Shown here: positions 25,053 through 37,370 of the stretch, piece by piece | Layout of the letters: the number at the start of each line of letters is the position of its first letter | Numbering within the stretch: the stretch's first letter is position 1 | Source of the DNA: Cranoglanis bouderius | Taxonomy: Eukaryota; Chordata; Actinopteri; Siluriformes; Cranoglanididae | Assembly (NCBI GenBank): GCA_023630585.1 | Contig: CM042544.1 | Span: 9,585,756 to 9,649,755, forward strand | Direction of reading: 5' to 3' | DNA length: 64,000 bases | Notes under the pieces: generated by a model | Database searches by the model: none | What the model was told of the DNA's origin: nothing | Seen by the model: only the letters and a program-made list of their open reading frames with translations | Translations under genes and position numbers: made by a program

Positions 25053-25545
25053 CTTCTAGGCATTGATAAAGCCTTTGAATTTTTTTGTATCCATCTCCTG
25101 ACTTGTGCTTGTCCACAACTTTATCCCGGAGATCTTTTGCCACCTATAGTTGATTGTTTGCTTCAGTTGCACTACAGAATGCTCCAGGAAAGCTCTTTTC
25201 ATGCTGAGCTAATCAAAATGACCACAGCTGATCACAGTTGAAAGCCAAATGGCTTTGTGTGCCATTGAGAAGGTGATTAGCTACACGTTACTGAGTTCAC
25301 AAGTCATTTTTAGGAGTGGGGTGATCCTTTTTCCAACTCAGTGATTCTGGTTTTTGATTATTTTTTTTAAATTTTCTTACATGTTGGTGTTATATCTTTC
25401 ACTAGGATGTTATAAGTTGCACTGAGTAAATACAGCTGGATAAAACAAAAACTGTATCCGTATTCATTTCAGGCTGAAAAGCAACAAAATGTGATTATTT
25501 TAAAGGGGAGTGATTCTTTTCTATACCCATTGTATCTGTAGATAG

Positions 25546-26085
25546 TCAAATGTTTGATTCTCTGGTCAAATTTTTTTGTGGATTTAGCTGTTTTGGATTA
25601 TTGTCCTGTTGGAAGATCCAACCAAGCGGTAGTAGTTTCTTCGCAGAGTCAGCAAAAATCTCTTGGTGCTTTATGAAGTCCATGATGGTTCCCAGCCCAA
25701 TTATATTAAAAACTGCCCCACAGCACCACAGATCCTCCACCATATTTAACATTGGGTATTAGTGATATTTACCATAAATTATTTTTGCACCAAACCCACC
25801 TTGAGTGTTTTCTGCCAAAAAAAAAGCTCTATTTTTGTATCATCTGAACATAGAACCCAGTCCCAGTCAAATATCCAGTAGCATGTAGTAAACACCAGGA
25901 ACCAAAATTGTTTTTAAGAGGTGGCATCTAAATGTAGATTTGTAGACTTTCCCAGTACTACCATCATCCCAAATTATCCTTGGAGCTTTGTGTCTCTCTA
26001 ACCATCCTCACATGGGGGCAGTATATGCGTGCTTCCTCTTCCAGGCAGGTTCATTACAGCTCTGGGATGTTTTAACCTTCTTAAT
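25546..26085 (-). mobile_element. Tc1-like transposase fragment
   Basis: GWIFQQDNNPKQ (25640-25605) and MVEDLWCCGAVFNIIGLG match the middle of Tc1 DDE domains. Later parts at 25800-26050 hold upstream transposase text in other frames. It sits against the right end of the neighbouring Tc1 element; no TIRs are seen. Confidence 0.75.
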
Positions 26086-26309
26086 TCCAAAACAGTACAC
26101 ATTAATTTTCCTTGAACATAATTTTCTTCAATGACCTCAACAGATTTGCACAGTAGTTTACTGTGTTAAAAGCAGACCAATTACAAGAAAATAAATTTAT
26201 ATAATTAACAAAATTTACAAAGACCATTTGGATATTGCATTTATTTGTTTGGTTAATAAGGATCACTGTTAATAAAAGACTATACTTAACAACTTTGTTG
26301 TTTTTGTAG

Positions 26310-26563
26310 AGTGTCCTCTGTTGGGCTATTTCCATGGGACAAGGACAGGAAAGCTGCTGACCCAAAGCATGTCAGAAGGAGGTTGGTTACTGCTGCAGAA
26401 TTGCCATCTTGGTCTGGACTTTCTGGATGAACTTCTCATATATATAGTAGTCCCTCACTACTACACGACAATTTCAAGGCCTGGATGACTACAGAAATAC
26501 ACCCTAAATTTCCCATCAATTTCCTTCAGTCATCAATCAAATTCACTAATGAGCTTCCACAAG
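26310..26563 (+). pseudogene. dnah8: dynein heavy chain exon relic 2 (frameshifted)
   Basis: Acceptor TTGTAG at 26304-26309. Three frames are needed: CWAISMGQGQE, then KLLTQSMSEGGW and LLLQNCHLGLDFLDELL, then DNFKAWMTTEIHPKFPI and SIKFTNELPQ. The first break near 26351 fits a loss of about 13 nt (the VHAR codons of relatives). The second lies in the ATATAT stretch near 26440-26452. The donor reads AAG|ATATGT instead of GT. Confidence 0.85.
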
Positions 26564-26769
26564 ATATGTTTTCCTAATAGATTTGGATGTTCTTTCACAA
26601 TGGCCACCCTGTTGAGGTTTTCAGTTATTAATGAGTAAGAACACAGTACTATTCGTTTGATAATGATGCATGATTCATATTTGTATTGTGTGCATAGGGC
26701 TGTATTCAGAGATAAACATGCATAGTGAGAATTTAATACTAAAATTGTACACAGTGCGATAAAGTCATG

Positions 26770-27830
26770 TAAAAAAACAAAAAAAACAAACGTACACCCC
26801 ATGGAGTTTTTTTATTTTTATTTGGACAAGCAAACATTTGATGCCTGTTAATAGAGGTTATACACTCTATCAGATGACATAAAGTTGATATTTTGTAGTA
26901 ATTTTCACAATTTAAATGAACAAAAACAAAAAACAAAAAAAACAAACAGATAAGTCACATGGAAAAAGTAAGTACATCCCTACATTTATCATACCTTCAA
27001 ATCCATAAAAGTAGAATCAGGTGTTCAATATTGGGTGCCAGTGATTAGAACCTGCTTAGAAAGTGCAGATGTAACTTGTCTTATTTAAACCTCTCGCATC
27101 TAGTGGCTGGTGTTCCCTTTGTTATTGAGGTGTGTGGTGTCATCATGACAAGAGCTAAAGAGTTCTAAAAAAAGGTTGTGGATGCCTATGAGTCTGGCAA
27201 GGGATTTAAAAAGATCTCCAAATGATTTGAAATACATCAGTCCACTGTAAGGAAATTTTTTTTTTTAAAAAAGGCCTTACCCCCTTTTTTTTACCAGCAA
27301 ATTCAGCCCAAGAGCAGACTGTCTGATGCTAAAAGAAGTCTCCAAGAACCCCAAAATTGAATCACAGGATCTGCTAGTAAGTCTTGCAACTGTTGGTGTC
27401 AAAGTGCATGCTTCTACAATCAGAAAGTGATTGCACAAATTTGACCTTTGCAATACTACAGTTTGCCAATGAGCATATAGGCAAAGGAATAATGCCTTTT
27501 GGAATAAGGTGCTCTGGACAGACAAATGAAAGATAGAGTTGCTTGGCCACAGTAACAGCAGACATGTTTGGCGCAGACCAAAGACAGCTTTTCAGGAGAA
27601 GCATGCCAACCGTGAAGCACAGTGGAGGAAATGTTATGGTTTGGGGTTGCTTCACTGCCTCAGGGACTGGACAGCTTGCATTCATTGATTCAACTATGAA
27701 TTCTGCATCATATCATAGAGTGCTTGAAGATAATGTGAGGCCATCTGTCCGAAAGTTGAAGTTGAACCAAAAGTGGACCTTTCAACAGGATAATGATCCT
27801 AAGCATCCTAAGTATCCATGACCACACAAA
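26770..27830 (+). mobile_element. Tc1-like transposon, 3'-truncated
   Basis: Transposase from about 27145 (MTRAKEF, then stops and frame changes) to 27821. GGNVMVWGCFTASGTGQLAF and KWTFQQDNDPKHPKY lie in one frame at 27543-27821. The left side has GTACACCCCATGGAG and sequence typical of the element's 5' region. It ends before the DLNPIE block, where an opposite-strand Tc1 scrap begins. Confidence 0.8.
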
Positions 27831-27834
27831 TGGC

Positions 27835-28215
27835 TCAGGATTGAACTTTGTAAGCGGTGGACCCACGATGTTCAAAAACATCATAGACGAGATGGTGTGA
27901 ATGAGACACTACCTCCACCATGTTTCACAGATGAGCTTGTATGTTTTGGATCATGAGCAGATCCTTTCTTTATCCACACTGAAGTCCAGAACTTCTGTGG
28001 CTTATCTCTGTATTTCTTTGCAAATTCTAATCTGGCTTTCCGATTCTTACTGTTGATGAGTGGTTTGCATCATATGGTATGGCCTCTATATTTCTGCTCT
28101 TTGAATGGTAGATTGTAGTACCTTCACCCCTGTCCTGTGGAGGTTGTTGGTGATGTCACTGACTGTTGTTTTTGGGTTTCTCTTCATAGCTCTCTAGATA
28201 CACTCTATGAAATGC
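27835..28215 (-). mobile_element. second Tc1-like scrap, opposite orientation
   Basis: On the minus strand, MKRNPKTTVSDITNNLHRTG (28190-28130) is followed by text around ATEVLDFSVDKE (28000-27970), a Tc1 transposase DNA-binding end and start of the catalytic domain. It abuts the plus-strand Tc1 relic on its left, giving a tail-to-tail pair. Confidence 0.7.
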
Positions 28216-28765
28216 CATTTGAGGCAAATATTAAATACATAAATATGACAATATTAATTCATTACTAGTATTGTCTCTTTAAAGTCCATGAAAAAGATTT
28301 TTCTCCATGGAGGAGATCGGACAAGAAAATTTCTTAATTGTACCCATTGCTTATCTCAAGGATCGAATAAAAAAAATCTATACAAATATGATCAACACAA
28401 TGAGCTGCAAGTGTAGCAGATGAATGCACTGTCAGCTTATCAATCAAACTTCATTCAAAATAGCAGATAAAAAGCTTTTTTGTAAGCTACCAAATGATGA
28501 GAGTGGGAAGTGAGGGTGAGGATGTCTTCAAGCGGCAAGCATGGTTGTCACACTAAAAAAATGTATGTATACAACCTCATTTAAATACAAACTGATTGTT
28601 TTGACTTATTATAAGTCAATTAGCAGGTCACATGACCATAACATGTATACAGGCTGTACCTGTGCTGAAAAACTAATAACTTACCTAAAACCCCTGGAAA
28701 TGTTACTTCAAGTGATTTCAAATGTTGTCTACATTTTATTGCTCTGTGGAGTTTACCCAAGAAAC

Positions 28766-28879
28766 AATGATGTAAGAAATAATTTGCAGAGAAATATGTT
28801 AGAAAAAAATACACCATTTTCCCATATAAGGTGGAAACCTTTGCTCTATGCTGTCGCCTTTCTGCACACCACTGTGCAG
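28766..28879 (+). pseudogene. dnah8: dynein heavy chain exon relic 3
   Basis: WKPLLYAVAFLHTTVQ is a near-exact match to the conserved WKPMLYAVAFLHSTVQ block. The upstream part is poorly conserved and the acceptor is a guess. The expected donor is CAG|ATCAGG, with A in place of the invariant G. Confidence 0.8.
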
Positions 28880-29021
28880 ATCAGGCTGTTTGTATACATT
28901 ACCATTCCAAAATGTCACTTACCAAATTCTGATGTTTGATGTGAATATTAACTGACTCTCTTGACCTGTATTTGCATGTATTTTGCATTGTGCTGTTGCC
29001 ACATGATTGGCTGATTAGATA

Positions 29022-31128
29022 CAGTGGTGCTTGAAAGTTTGTGAACCCTTTAGTATACAAAGAGATCCCAATTAAACAAATGATACAAATATACTGTATT
29101 ATACATGGTCATTTATTTATTAAAGAAAATGATCCAATATTTAATAGATGTGAATGGCAAAAGAATGTGAACCTCAAGGAGTAGCAGTTAATTTGAATAT
29201 GAAATTAGAGTCAGGTGTTTTCAATGAATGGGTTGACAATGACTCATGTGTGCACCCTGTTTTATTTAAAGAACAGGGATCTATCAGAGTCTGATCTTCA
29301 CAACTCATTTGTGGTTCTGAGGAAGTGCATCATGGCATGAACAAAGGAGATTTCTGAGGACCTCAGAAAAAGAGTTGTTGATGCTCATCAGGCTGGAAAA
29401 GGTTAGAAAACCATCTCTAAAGAGTTTGGACTCCACCAATCCACAGTCAGACAGATTGTGTACAAATGGAAGAAATTCAAGACCACTGATACTAAGGGTG
29501 GGAATCTTTAGGCAATTCACAATCCAATCCGATTCCGGGAGTCACAATCTGATTCCAAAATGATTCTTGATATACATTTTTTTCCCTAATTAATTCTTCT
29601 GTTGTGCAAATACATCAACTTTACATTTTAACCAAATTTAACAAAAGTTTCTATACTTTTTGTGAGATGTGTACTTTTTGTGCATGTGAGAGCAATACAG
29701 AGATATGGGGAGTGTGAGGAGATAGCTGCTCTCTACTTATATTTCTTTTTGTTCCCTTTTATTTTGTGACCAAGTTGGTTGTTAAACGCTTCCAGCTCGT
29801 CTTCATGTATGTGGAGAAGATAGCGCTACTATGATGAAGAATTCACCAGCATACGTACGTGCGTCTGTCAACGTTTATTTTTTTCTGCTTCTGGCGCGCG
29901 CTGTAACGGAAGTTGGATGTTATAGGTGTCTCAAAGAGGAAAAAAAATTGACATAACTCGAAGGAGACACGAGGCAAACAGGAATTAGCATTTCATCCTA
30001 TATTTAATGAAATGTCTGGAAAAAAGCGCTACCTCCTCCTCATGCATGAAGACGAACAGGGAAGCGTGTAACAACCAACTCAGTCACAAAATAAAAGGGA
30101 ACAAAAAGAAATATAAGTGGAGAGCAGCTATCGCCTCACACTTCCCTTCTCTCTGTGCTCTCTCACCTGTGCTCTCGCATGCGCAGTTGTATCTCTCCCC
30201 CATAAGTACCATAATCCTTATAAGTGACCGTTACAGCGCACAGTCATAATTTGAATTGAACGCAGAATCGATTCTGAATTTTTGAGAATCGATTCAGGAT
30301 TGTTAGACAAAGAATTGCGATGTGTCGATGCATCGGGTTTTTCTCCCACCCCTTATTGTTACCCTCCCCAGGAGTAGTCAACCAGCAAACATCACTTCAA
30401 GAGCAAAATGTGTAATAGTCCGCAAGGTCGCAAAGCAACCCAGGGTAACTTCTAAGCAACTAAAGGCTGCTTTCATGTTGGCTAATGTTAATGTTCATGA
30501 GTCCACCATCAGGAGAACACGGAACAACAATGTTGTACACAGCAGGGTTGCCACTGCTCTCCAAAAAGAATATTGCCACCCCTCTGCAGTTTGCTAAAGG
30601 TCACGTAGACAAGTCATAAGGCTATTGGAAACATGTTTTGTGGATGGATAAGACCAAAATAGAACTTTTGGTTTAAATGAGAAGTGTTATGTTTGGAGAA
30701 ACATCTTATGCCATCTGTGAAATATGGTTTTGGTTTGGGCCTTTTTTGCAGCATCTGGGCCAGTACAACTTGCCATCATTGAGGAACAATGAATTCTGAA
30801 GCATAGTATACCAGTAAATTCTAAAGAAAGATGTCAGGACATCTGTTCATGAACTGAACTTGAACATGAACTTAATTATTGCTGCACAAGGGGGTCACAC
30901 CAGATACTGAAAGCAAAGGTTCATATACTTTTGCCACTCGCATATATGTAATATTGGATCATTTTCCTCAATAAATAAGTGACCAATTATAATATTTTTG
31001 TCTCATTTGTTTAATTGGGTTCCCTTTATCTACTTTGAGGACTTTTGTGAAAATCTTATTGTTTTAGGTCATATTTATGCAGAAATATAGACAATTTTAA
31101 AGGGTTCACAAACTTTAAAGCACCACTG
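29022..31128 (+). mobile_element. Tc1-like transposon with complete TIRs, interrupted by a foldback element
   Basis: TIRs CAGTGGTGCTTGAAAGTTTG and its inverted partner (31101-31128, CTTTAAAGCACCACTG) lie between TA sites. Transposase pieces: 29340-29490 (KTISKEFGLH-type, frames broken) and 30360-30600 (IVRKVAKQPRVTSKQLKAAF). The 862-bp foldback at 29493-30354 splits the DNA-binding region. Excluding it the element is about 1.25 kb, normal for Tc1. Confidence 0.88.
29493..30354. mobile_element. hAT-like foldback element with long inverted arms
   Basis: Ends TAAGGGTGGGAATC and GGTTTTTCTCCCACCCCTT are inverted. Inner arms (about 29690-29835 and 30020-30190) are long imperfect inverted copies sharing AGAAATATAAGTGGAGAGCA-type text, ACAACCAACT and TTTTATTTTGTGAC. 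Flanking 8-mers ACTGATAC and ATTGTTAC match at 6 of 8 positions, compatible with an old hAT target duplication. No transposase. Confidence 0.75.
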
Positions 31129-31442
31129 TAACTGCTTGAATGTGCAGGTGTACGTGTTCCTAATAAAGTGGATGGTGAGTGTATATTGATGTTTAACCGA
31201 GTTTGGAATTAGATTAGATTTTAAATAGGTGGGAACACAGACTCATCAGAATTAGGAGTCCTTTTCATTTACACTCATAAAGAAATACCTTTAATGAGAG
31301 CACTTGATGAAACAAACAGACTTTTTATTTTAAGATAGTTTAAGATAAAATAATATCTTATTTAAGATACACTTTAAGATATTGTATGTTGTTGTTTTTT
31401 TTTCATTTATTGTCTGTTTAACTTTCTTTTTATTGCTAAAAG

Positions 31443-31598
31443 GAGAGGCGTAAGTTTGGTCCACTGGGCTGGAATATTCCCTATGAGTTCAACCAGGCAG
31501 ATTTCACCTCCAGTGTGCAGTTTGTGCAGAACCACTTGGATGTGGTGGATTCAAAGCATGGTGTGAATTGGAATTGTATGCGCTACATGCTTGGAGAA
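31443..31598 (+). pseudogene. dnah8: dynein heavy chain exon relic 4
   Basis: 156 nt, 52 codons, open, with AAAAG acceptor and GAA|GTATGT donor. It encodes ERRKFGPLGWNIPYEFNQAD and then FVQNHLD, the most conserved part of the dynein C-terminal domain. No lesion. A 564-bp MITE begins 42 bp past the donor. Confidence 0.92.
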
Positions 31599-31640
31599 GT
31601 ATGTAGTATGTTTGTATGTATGTATTTATGTATGTATGTA

Positions 31641-32204
31641 CAGTACTGTGCAAAAGTTTTAGGCACCCTATTTGTTTAGTACAAACTATATTATAGATTT
31701 TTTATTGATGACTTCTTAACTCATTATGATTTATGACTTATCAAGTCAGTACAAAAAAACATTTTAGATTCCCAAACATTAGTTTTCTAGCACAAAATTA
31801 AATGTTACAGAAAAATGTTTGTATGTCATTAAAGAAAGCAGCATATTACGTAAGAGACCACTTTTCAGACAAAAACACAATGAAGGTTGCTGGATTTTGC
31901 TACAAAAATAAGAAGCAAGTGCGAAAGTCAAAGTCTCCAGAAGAACTGTGGCTGGTTCTGCAAGATGCTCAATAAAACTTACCAGCTAATTTCCTTATAA
32001 AACTGCACAAATTGTACCGGAGACTACTATTTTTATTTTTATTTTTTTTGTCACACCAAATATTGACTTTGTTTCATTTACTACTGTTTACTGCTCTTTA
32101 TGGTATTTTTTTTTAAATGTAGAAACATTTAATTTCATTATTTTGGAGGCATCTTTGCTCTACAGCATTTCTTTGCATGTGCCTAAAACGTTTGCACAGT
32201 ACTG
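31641..32204. mobile_element. complete Tc1-type MITE, 564 bp
   Basis: Terminal inverted repeats CAGTACTGTGCAAAAGTTTT and its near complement (one mismatch in the first 20 or so bases) lie between TA dinucleotides at 31639-31640 and 32205-32206. A degraded transposase C-terminal piece (KSPEELWLVLQDAQ) shows it is an internally deleted Tc1 element. It sits in a dynein intron close to the donor. Confidence 0.93.
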
Positions 32205-32637
32205 TATGCATATATGTATATGTATGTTCATAAATATTTAGACATTGACAAAGTTATTGTTATTTCAGCTGCCTACCAAAGTATATGAGTTAAAATTAAA
32301 TAGTACAGAATTTCAGGCATTTCAATTTGGAATTTGTTGCTCTTAACGGGATGAAGGCACAAATGGAGATGGAGGTGTGTCGGCAACCGGAACAGAGAGA
32401 AGAATGCCAAGAAATAAACAGGATGTTCCACACACCATCACATTCACATCACCATCCCCCTCCTCTGCACTATTCCTACCCTGACCATGAGGAGGCACTA
32501 GCTAACTTGATCAATGTACACAGGTCCACATTGTTCTTGGAATGAACAATATAAATTTATTGCCAGCATCAGCTACATGAACAATATAAAGTTCATGTTA
32601 TTAAAATAAAAATAGCAATACTATGAACAATGTGAAT

Positions 32638-33127
32638 TTATTGCCAGCATCTGCCAAAAATAGCTCTACAGATTTGAGAAATACGAACACAAGGCATCTC
32701 TTGAAGTGTTCGACATGGTGTTTGCATGAAAAGGATTCCATTCATGGGTCTCATTTTCTTCATGAACATCATCAATATCATATTCCTACTATCAAGTGTA
32801 CTACTCTCAGAGGTCTCGTGCATCTCATCACCAGTGTGTGAGTGATCTGAAGTGTGTCTGTGACTGTCAAAACAGTGGGCTCGCCTGTCCTCTGTAATGT
32901 TGTCAGATGGTGTAGCTGGTGGTCCTGAACGAAACTCTAAAACATTAGGTTTGCTACTTGGTTTAAGGCAGATTCTGTGCTGTGGACAGCAGCGTACCAC
33001 TGGAATTTTATTCTTTTCATCCGATGAACTGCCAGATTTACATCCCGTACCTTCAGATACTGAACTCGCAGTTTTTTCAGCTTGCCACATTTTTCTTTGT
33101 CCTCCTCTGAGAAAATTACAGGCCTAA
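32638..33127 (-). other. unrecognised 150-codon frame
   Basis: The frame 33090-32638 is Ser/His-rich with no domain I know. A second frame in the same strand upstream reads VIFSEEDKEKCGKLKKLRVQ and DVNLAVHRMKRIKFQW, with charged, helix-like character. Together they look like a decayed coding stretch rather than a working gene. No start context or splice sites favour it. Confidence 0.25.
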
Positions 33128-33466
33128 TTACCTGTACCTAAAAGTATGGTTCAATAATTTTAGTCCAATCCAGATATGCATGTCCATGATTCTCTATGCT
33201 GATGTTGTCTTGCATTGAAAAAAAAAAGATGTTTGACTACTGCTACTGGCCGTATTTAGTCTCATACCACATGTATCAGTGACCATCCTGCAGATATTAA
33301 TTACTTCCTGAATCATGAACTGAAAATGGATGCTGTAACGTCTGAATGTATCAAACTGATTTCTGAATCAGCCTGAACTTAGCAAAGACGTGTGAATCCA
33401 TATCAGTAACCTCTTCAACCAGATGCCATCGGAATGCTACAGGGGGCACGACCCCCTCCTCTTCAG

Positions 33467-33469
<3 letters not shown>

Positions 33470-33560
<91 letters not shown>
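33470..33560. repeat. (CA)n microsatellite
   Basis: Interrupted once by AAACAAAC near 33512. Gives artefactual His-Thr and Cys-Val frames. Confidence 0.95.
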
Positions 33561-33561
<1 letters not shown>

Positions 33562-33649
33562 GCTTACCTACACGCGCACGTGCGCGCACACACACATGCA
33601 CAGACATAATGGAGGACTCTCTTCTGAATGTAACATGTAATTATATGTA

Positions 33650-34680
33650 ATTATTCGGTGTCCAAATAGTGTGATGTTTTCCTATTTGCATATATTGTGT
33701 GTTTATGTAATGTAACTATAATGATTTTAGATAGTTTAATTAAGGATATTATTTTAAATGTCTGTAACCATGTTTCACCTTTTAATATTTTCATACATCC
33801 ATCGAATTTGGTATGTAATTAATCGTCTCGCGATACCCCGATCGATTATGCATATCACATTACAATGGGATACATTATTTCATGCTTTTTCTTAATCGCA
33901 TACATAATACGGTTTAAACCGGCTCCTCCCAGGACATGCAAATTCAGGTCTGAGACCAGACAAAGAGAGTTCATCCCACCAACAAATCCAACTTCCTGAT
34001 TGACCAATAGCCCAAAGAGGCGTGTGCATTGGTGTTGTCTTTAAAACAACACCACGCTTTGAAATCACACTTCTACACTTTTTCTACACTCTACTTCCTC
34101 ACTTTTTCAGATTCTCTTCAGTGTTCTTCGGTTCACCCCAGTTCACTTCAGGTTTCTCTCGCCCAGGGCCACGTGCCCCGGGGAGAGGGAATCTCTCTCT
34201 CTCTCCCGGACAAAAGATGCAACCGCCTCACGGCCCATGCCATTTCATACCACGAACCAGCGAACAAACATGGACATGGACCACGTGCAAACTTTCAAAC
34301 CGACAACACCTGAGCTGTGCAAGTATAGCATAATTGATCTATATATGCGTTAAGATTGTACCCCTGTTTACAGGAGATTTAAGTTCGTTGCTGGTTTTGA
34401 AAAAGGCTAATTAATTGTTGTTTTTGTCTGTTACCCTCTTCCTTTCATTACTCTCTCTTTCAGTACATATTGCTTGCTTAGAGTTAGTTGTGTGTATCTG
34501 TAGTTACACGTAGTTATTAAAATCTATTATCACCACGCTTGATTGTCTCTGTTTTGGTCACGTGATGAGTCACTTCTACACTGCAAGACCTCGCTACCCG
34601 TTTTTGAAACGGGAAATCCTTCCTGGCCAGAAGGATAAACCCCTCTTTAGAGTTCATAATTCTAAACTAGACTACAGCTA
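33650..34680 (+). repeat. possible solo LTR or retroelement leader
   Basis: Has a CCAAT box (GACCAATAGCCC near 34002), TCTTTAAAACAACA as TATA-like box near 34038, a pyrimidine-rich leader with CTCTCTCTCTCTCCCGG, and TATTAAAATCTATTATCACC near 34515 as end-of-R-like text. Open frames of about 100 codons here have no recognisable domain. No second copy in the window. Confidence 0.3.
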
Positions 34681-35142
34681 ATCCTAAAAGCTGAGCTAGA
34701 TCAGATACATAGTCATAATTAATTATAATCCGTTGTAGTTAATTATCTATATGTATATGTGCACATACATGAATTCCCTTTCATGGCTGATGTATATTTA
34801 TAACTGGTCACAACACGGGTTGATTAGATATATAGATATATTTCACGCCATTCGAGCTAGTTCCTTACATAAATTGGAGAATACATTTAAACGTGTTAAA
34901 TATCTTTTAATTTGTTACATGAATTGTAACTGGTGGAGAATATTTTTAAACATTGCAGATTCATCAGATTTACTGCATATTCTGGTAGATAATGCGGGCA
35001 CGCTTTAAAACTCATCTCCTTTAAAAAGGTGCTTTGAATCCAAGCATGCGCTTCTGTTTCGTTTCATTTCTTTTTTTTTTTAAAGCTGATTCCTTAGAAT
35101 GCTTTAGAAGAGGCACTCAACCATATACTTTGTGATTATGAA
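34681..35142. other. AT-rich, no gene seen
   Basis: An 85-codon frame at 34751-35008 has no domain. Confidence 0.5.
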
Positions 35143-36118
35143 TTGTGCTTTCAATTGTTGCTAGAACCTTGGTTCCCTAGACTGAACACTGGGACCATCC
35201 AACCGCCCTCCCCCCCTCCTACTGTCTCATCAGCTGTGGTACACAAAGCACTGAGGAGGATTAACCCCCGCAAGGCAGCACACCCCTTCCACATTCCTGG
35301 AAGGGGCCCTCAGAGCCTGTGCTACTGAGCTGACTGAAGTACTCACATCTATCTTTAACCTCTCCCTCAGCCAGGGTATCATCCCCACCTGTTTCAAAAC
35401 CATAACTATTGTCCCCCTTCCCAAGAAGAGCCCGCCGACCTGCCTGAATGACTACAGACCGGTAGCACTCACTCCAATCATTATGAAGTGTTTTGAGAGG
35501 GTGATGCTGACTCACATTCAGAGCAGCATACCGGACATATTGGACCCTCTGCAGTACGCATACCGCTCCAGCAGGTCCACCTTGGATGCCATTGCTGCTG
35601 CCTTTCACATTTCTCTCTCTCATCTGGAAAATAAGGATACATACATTAGGATGCTATTTATCGATCATAGCTCCACCTTCAATACGGTCATCCCTCATAA
35701 ACTCACCCACAAACTGTTTGTACTTGGATTAAATCCCACACTTTGTGACTGGCTCCTAGACTTTCTGACTGGCAGACCACAGTCTGTCCGGATTGGAAAT
35801 AGGACCTCAGCCACTATTATAACAAACATTGGCACCCCACAGGGGTGTGTTCTCAGTCCCATCCTCTACACACTCTTTACACACGACTGTGTCGCCTCCC
35901 ACAAGGACAACATCATCCTGAAGTTCAAGTCAATTTGCACATTTAAGTTACTACTGCTGCTATTATCATTGCATATTTCTGCTAATATTATTGCTGCTAC
36001 TATTAAAGAGCCTCATCTCAGTTTGCACAACTATTAATGTCACTGCTGCTATTTGTAGTTGCATTCAATTTCACACGTTACTGTATAAATTTCTTGCACA
36101 TAGTCAATGTTGCACATT

Positions 36119-36206
<88 letters not shown>

Positions 36207-36413
36207 TCCATAGTCTGTATTTTATATTACATAGTTTATTCTTATATTTTGTTTTTTATTTATTATGTTTGTGTGTGCATGTATGTCTGTTTTTTTATTT
36301 TACATAGTTTGTACTTGTCTTGGCATTTATTGTGGACAGCAAAGAAAGAATTTCATTGTACAGGGAAACCTGTTTTCCTCACTGTGCATATGACAATAAA
36401 CGTTTGACTTGAC
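35143..36413 (+). mobile_element. CR1/Rex-type LINE, internally deleted 3' fragment
   Basis: RT fragments: RRINPRKAAHPFHIPGR (35240-35325), a frame change, then TCLNDYRPVALTPIIMKCFE, VRIGNRTSA and TPQGCVLSPILYTLFTHDC (35430-35925). The YADD part and C-terminus are deleted; at about 35935 the sequence jumps to the 3' UTR. The 3' end has a (TA)n tract (36121-36203), AATTTCATTGTACAGGG and a TTGACTTGACTTGA tail, typical of this LINE group in fish. Confidence 0.82.
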
Positions 36414-37115
36414 TTGAAATAAGAGCAACCTTTTCTTCTCTAATAGAATGCCTCTTCAACCGCTTGGATGCCATGTTGTGAATGGAATGTGGTTATATGT
36501 CCACATGACAAATCTGGGTCCATAGAAAATACAACCCTCTAGAAACTTGCTCCTCCTGCAATACAAATACAGTTTTATCACTATGGAGACTTAATATTTT
36601 GTATTGCAGACCATCATGATAAACTAACCCAAATAGGGCTTATATCTGCAAAGGTCTAAAAACCCCTATTCTTTATTTAAAAAAAAAAAATCATTTTAAC
36701 TGTTATGAATCAGTTCAACAATTATCAAGAGGCAAATATGGCATGTAGTAATGTCATGCTAAGTAAGTAATGTTTACTTGTCTTTCTTTCTTTTCTGGCC
36801 TTTTTCCGTTCATTTTGCCCTATGAAATATGATGAAATGCTTTGGTGCACCCATTTCATATTAACATTAGTCAACATTAACATTTATGTTTACAGTATGC
36901 CTCATTGTCTATTAAAAACAGTTGACAATGACAGCAACAAACGAGACTTGATTAATCTGGTCATTCAAAGCACAAGTCTCTATCATTGAAATGTCACTGT
37001 AATGTACATTCATTTGCAGCCCATGTACTTATTTGGTCCCCAGGAGTATCAGAAATATTATGATTAACACTGTGCCATAGATATACACAAACGCGCCTTG
37101 ATAACAGCTGTCTGT

Positions 37116-37148
<33 letters not shown>

Positions 37149-37370
37149 CCACGCAGAGTTAGTTAGTTATCATTTATGTAGTCTTTTACATTAATAATGC
37201 TAAACCTAATCCGAACCCATCCTAACCCTAGCCCCCAGGCCTGCAGCCAAAGCCACCCCCGGCAATTCGCACCGAGTTAATAAATATGTTTGTAATCAAC
37301 TGCTGGAAATCCAAGGATTAGTTTCCATGAAGTAAAGGACCAATGCGTGGTTTTGTATTTTGACATGTAG
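36414..37370. other. dynein relic intron, no exon found
   Basis: Contains (AC)n at 37119-37148 and CTAACCTAATCC-type text. The exons expected between the 31598 and 37371 segments are absent. Confidence 0.55.

Larger units (their letters stand above)
22549..25532 (-). mobile_element. Tc1-like transposon with internal repeat and hAT-like insertions
   Basis: TIRs CAGTGGGTATAGAAAAGAAT and CAATGGGTATAGAAAAGAAT face each other between TA sites (22547-22548, 25533-25534). Transposase on the minus strand: 24921-24715 (RRKLVREATKRPTATLKQL), 24566-24339 (FQHDNDPKQTAKLTTQWLKE, middle Asp) and 24360-24178 (WPSQSPDLNPIENLWNDLK, Glu). Frames are broken. At 2,984 bp it is about twice the size of its sister at 37523-38915, because of a minisatellite (22665-23178) and a 23275-23990 segment with a hAT-style start. 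A perfect hairpin occupies 24950-25052. Confidence 0.9.

Noticed and set aside
30007..30249. 80-codon frame at 30007
   Set aside because: Part of the foldback element's inverted arm; no domain.
33423..33650. His-Thr and Cys-Val frames
   Set aside because: Translations of a (CA)n microsatellite.
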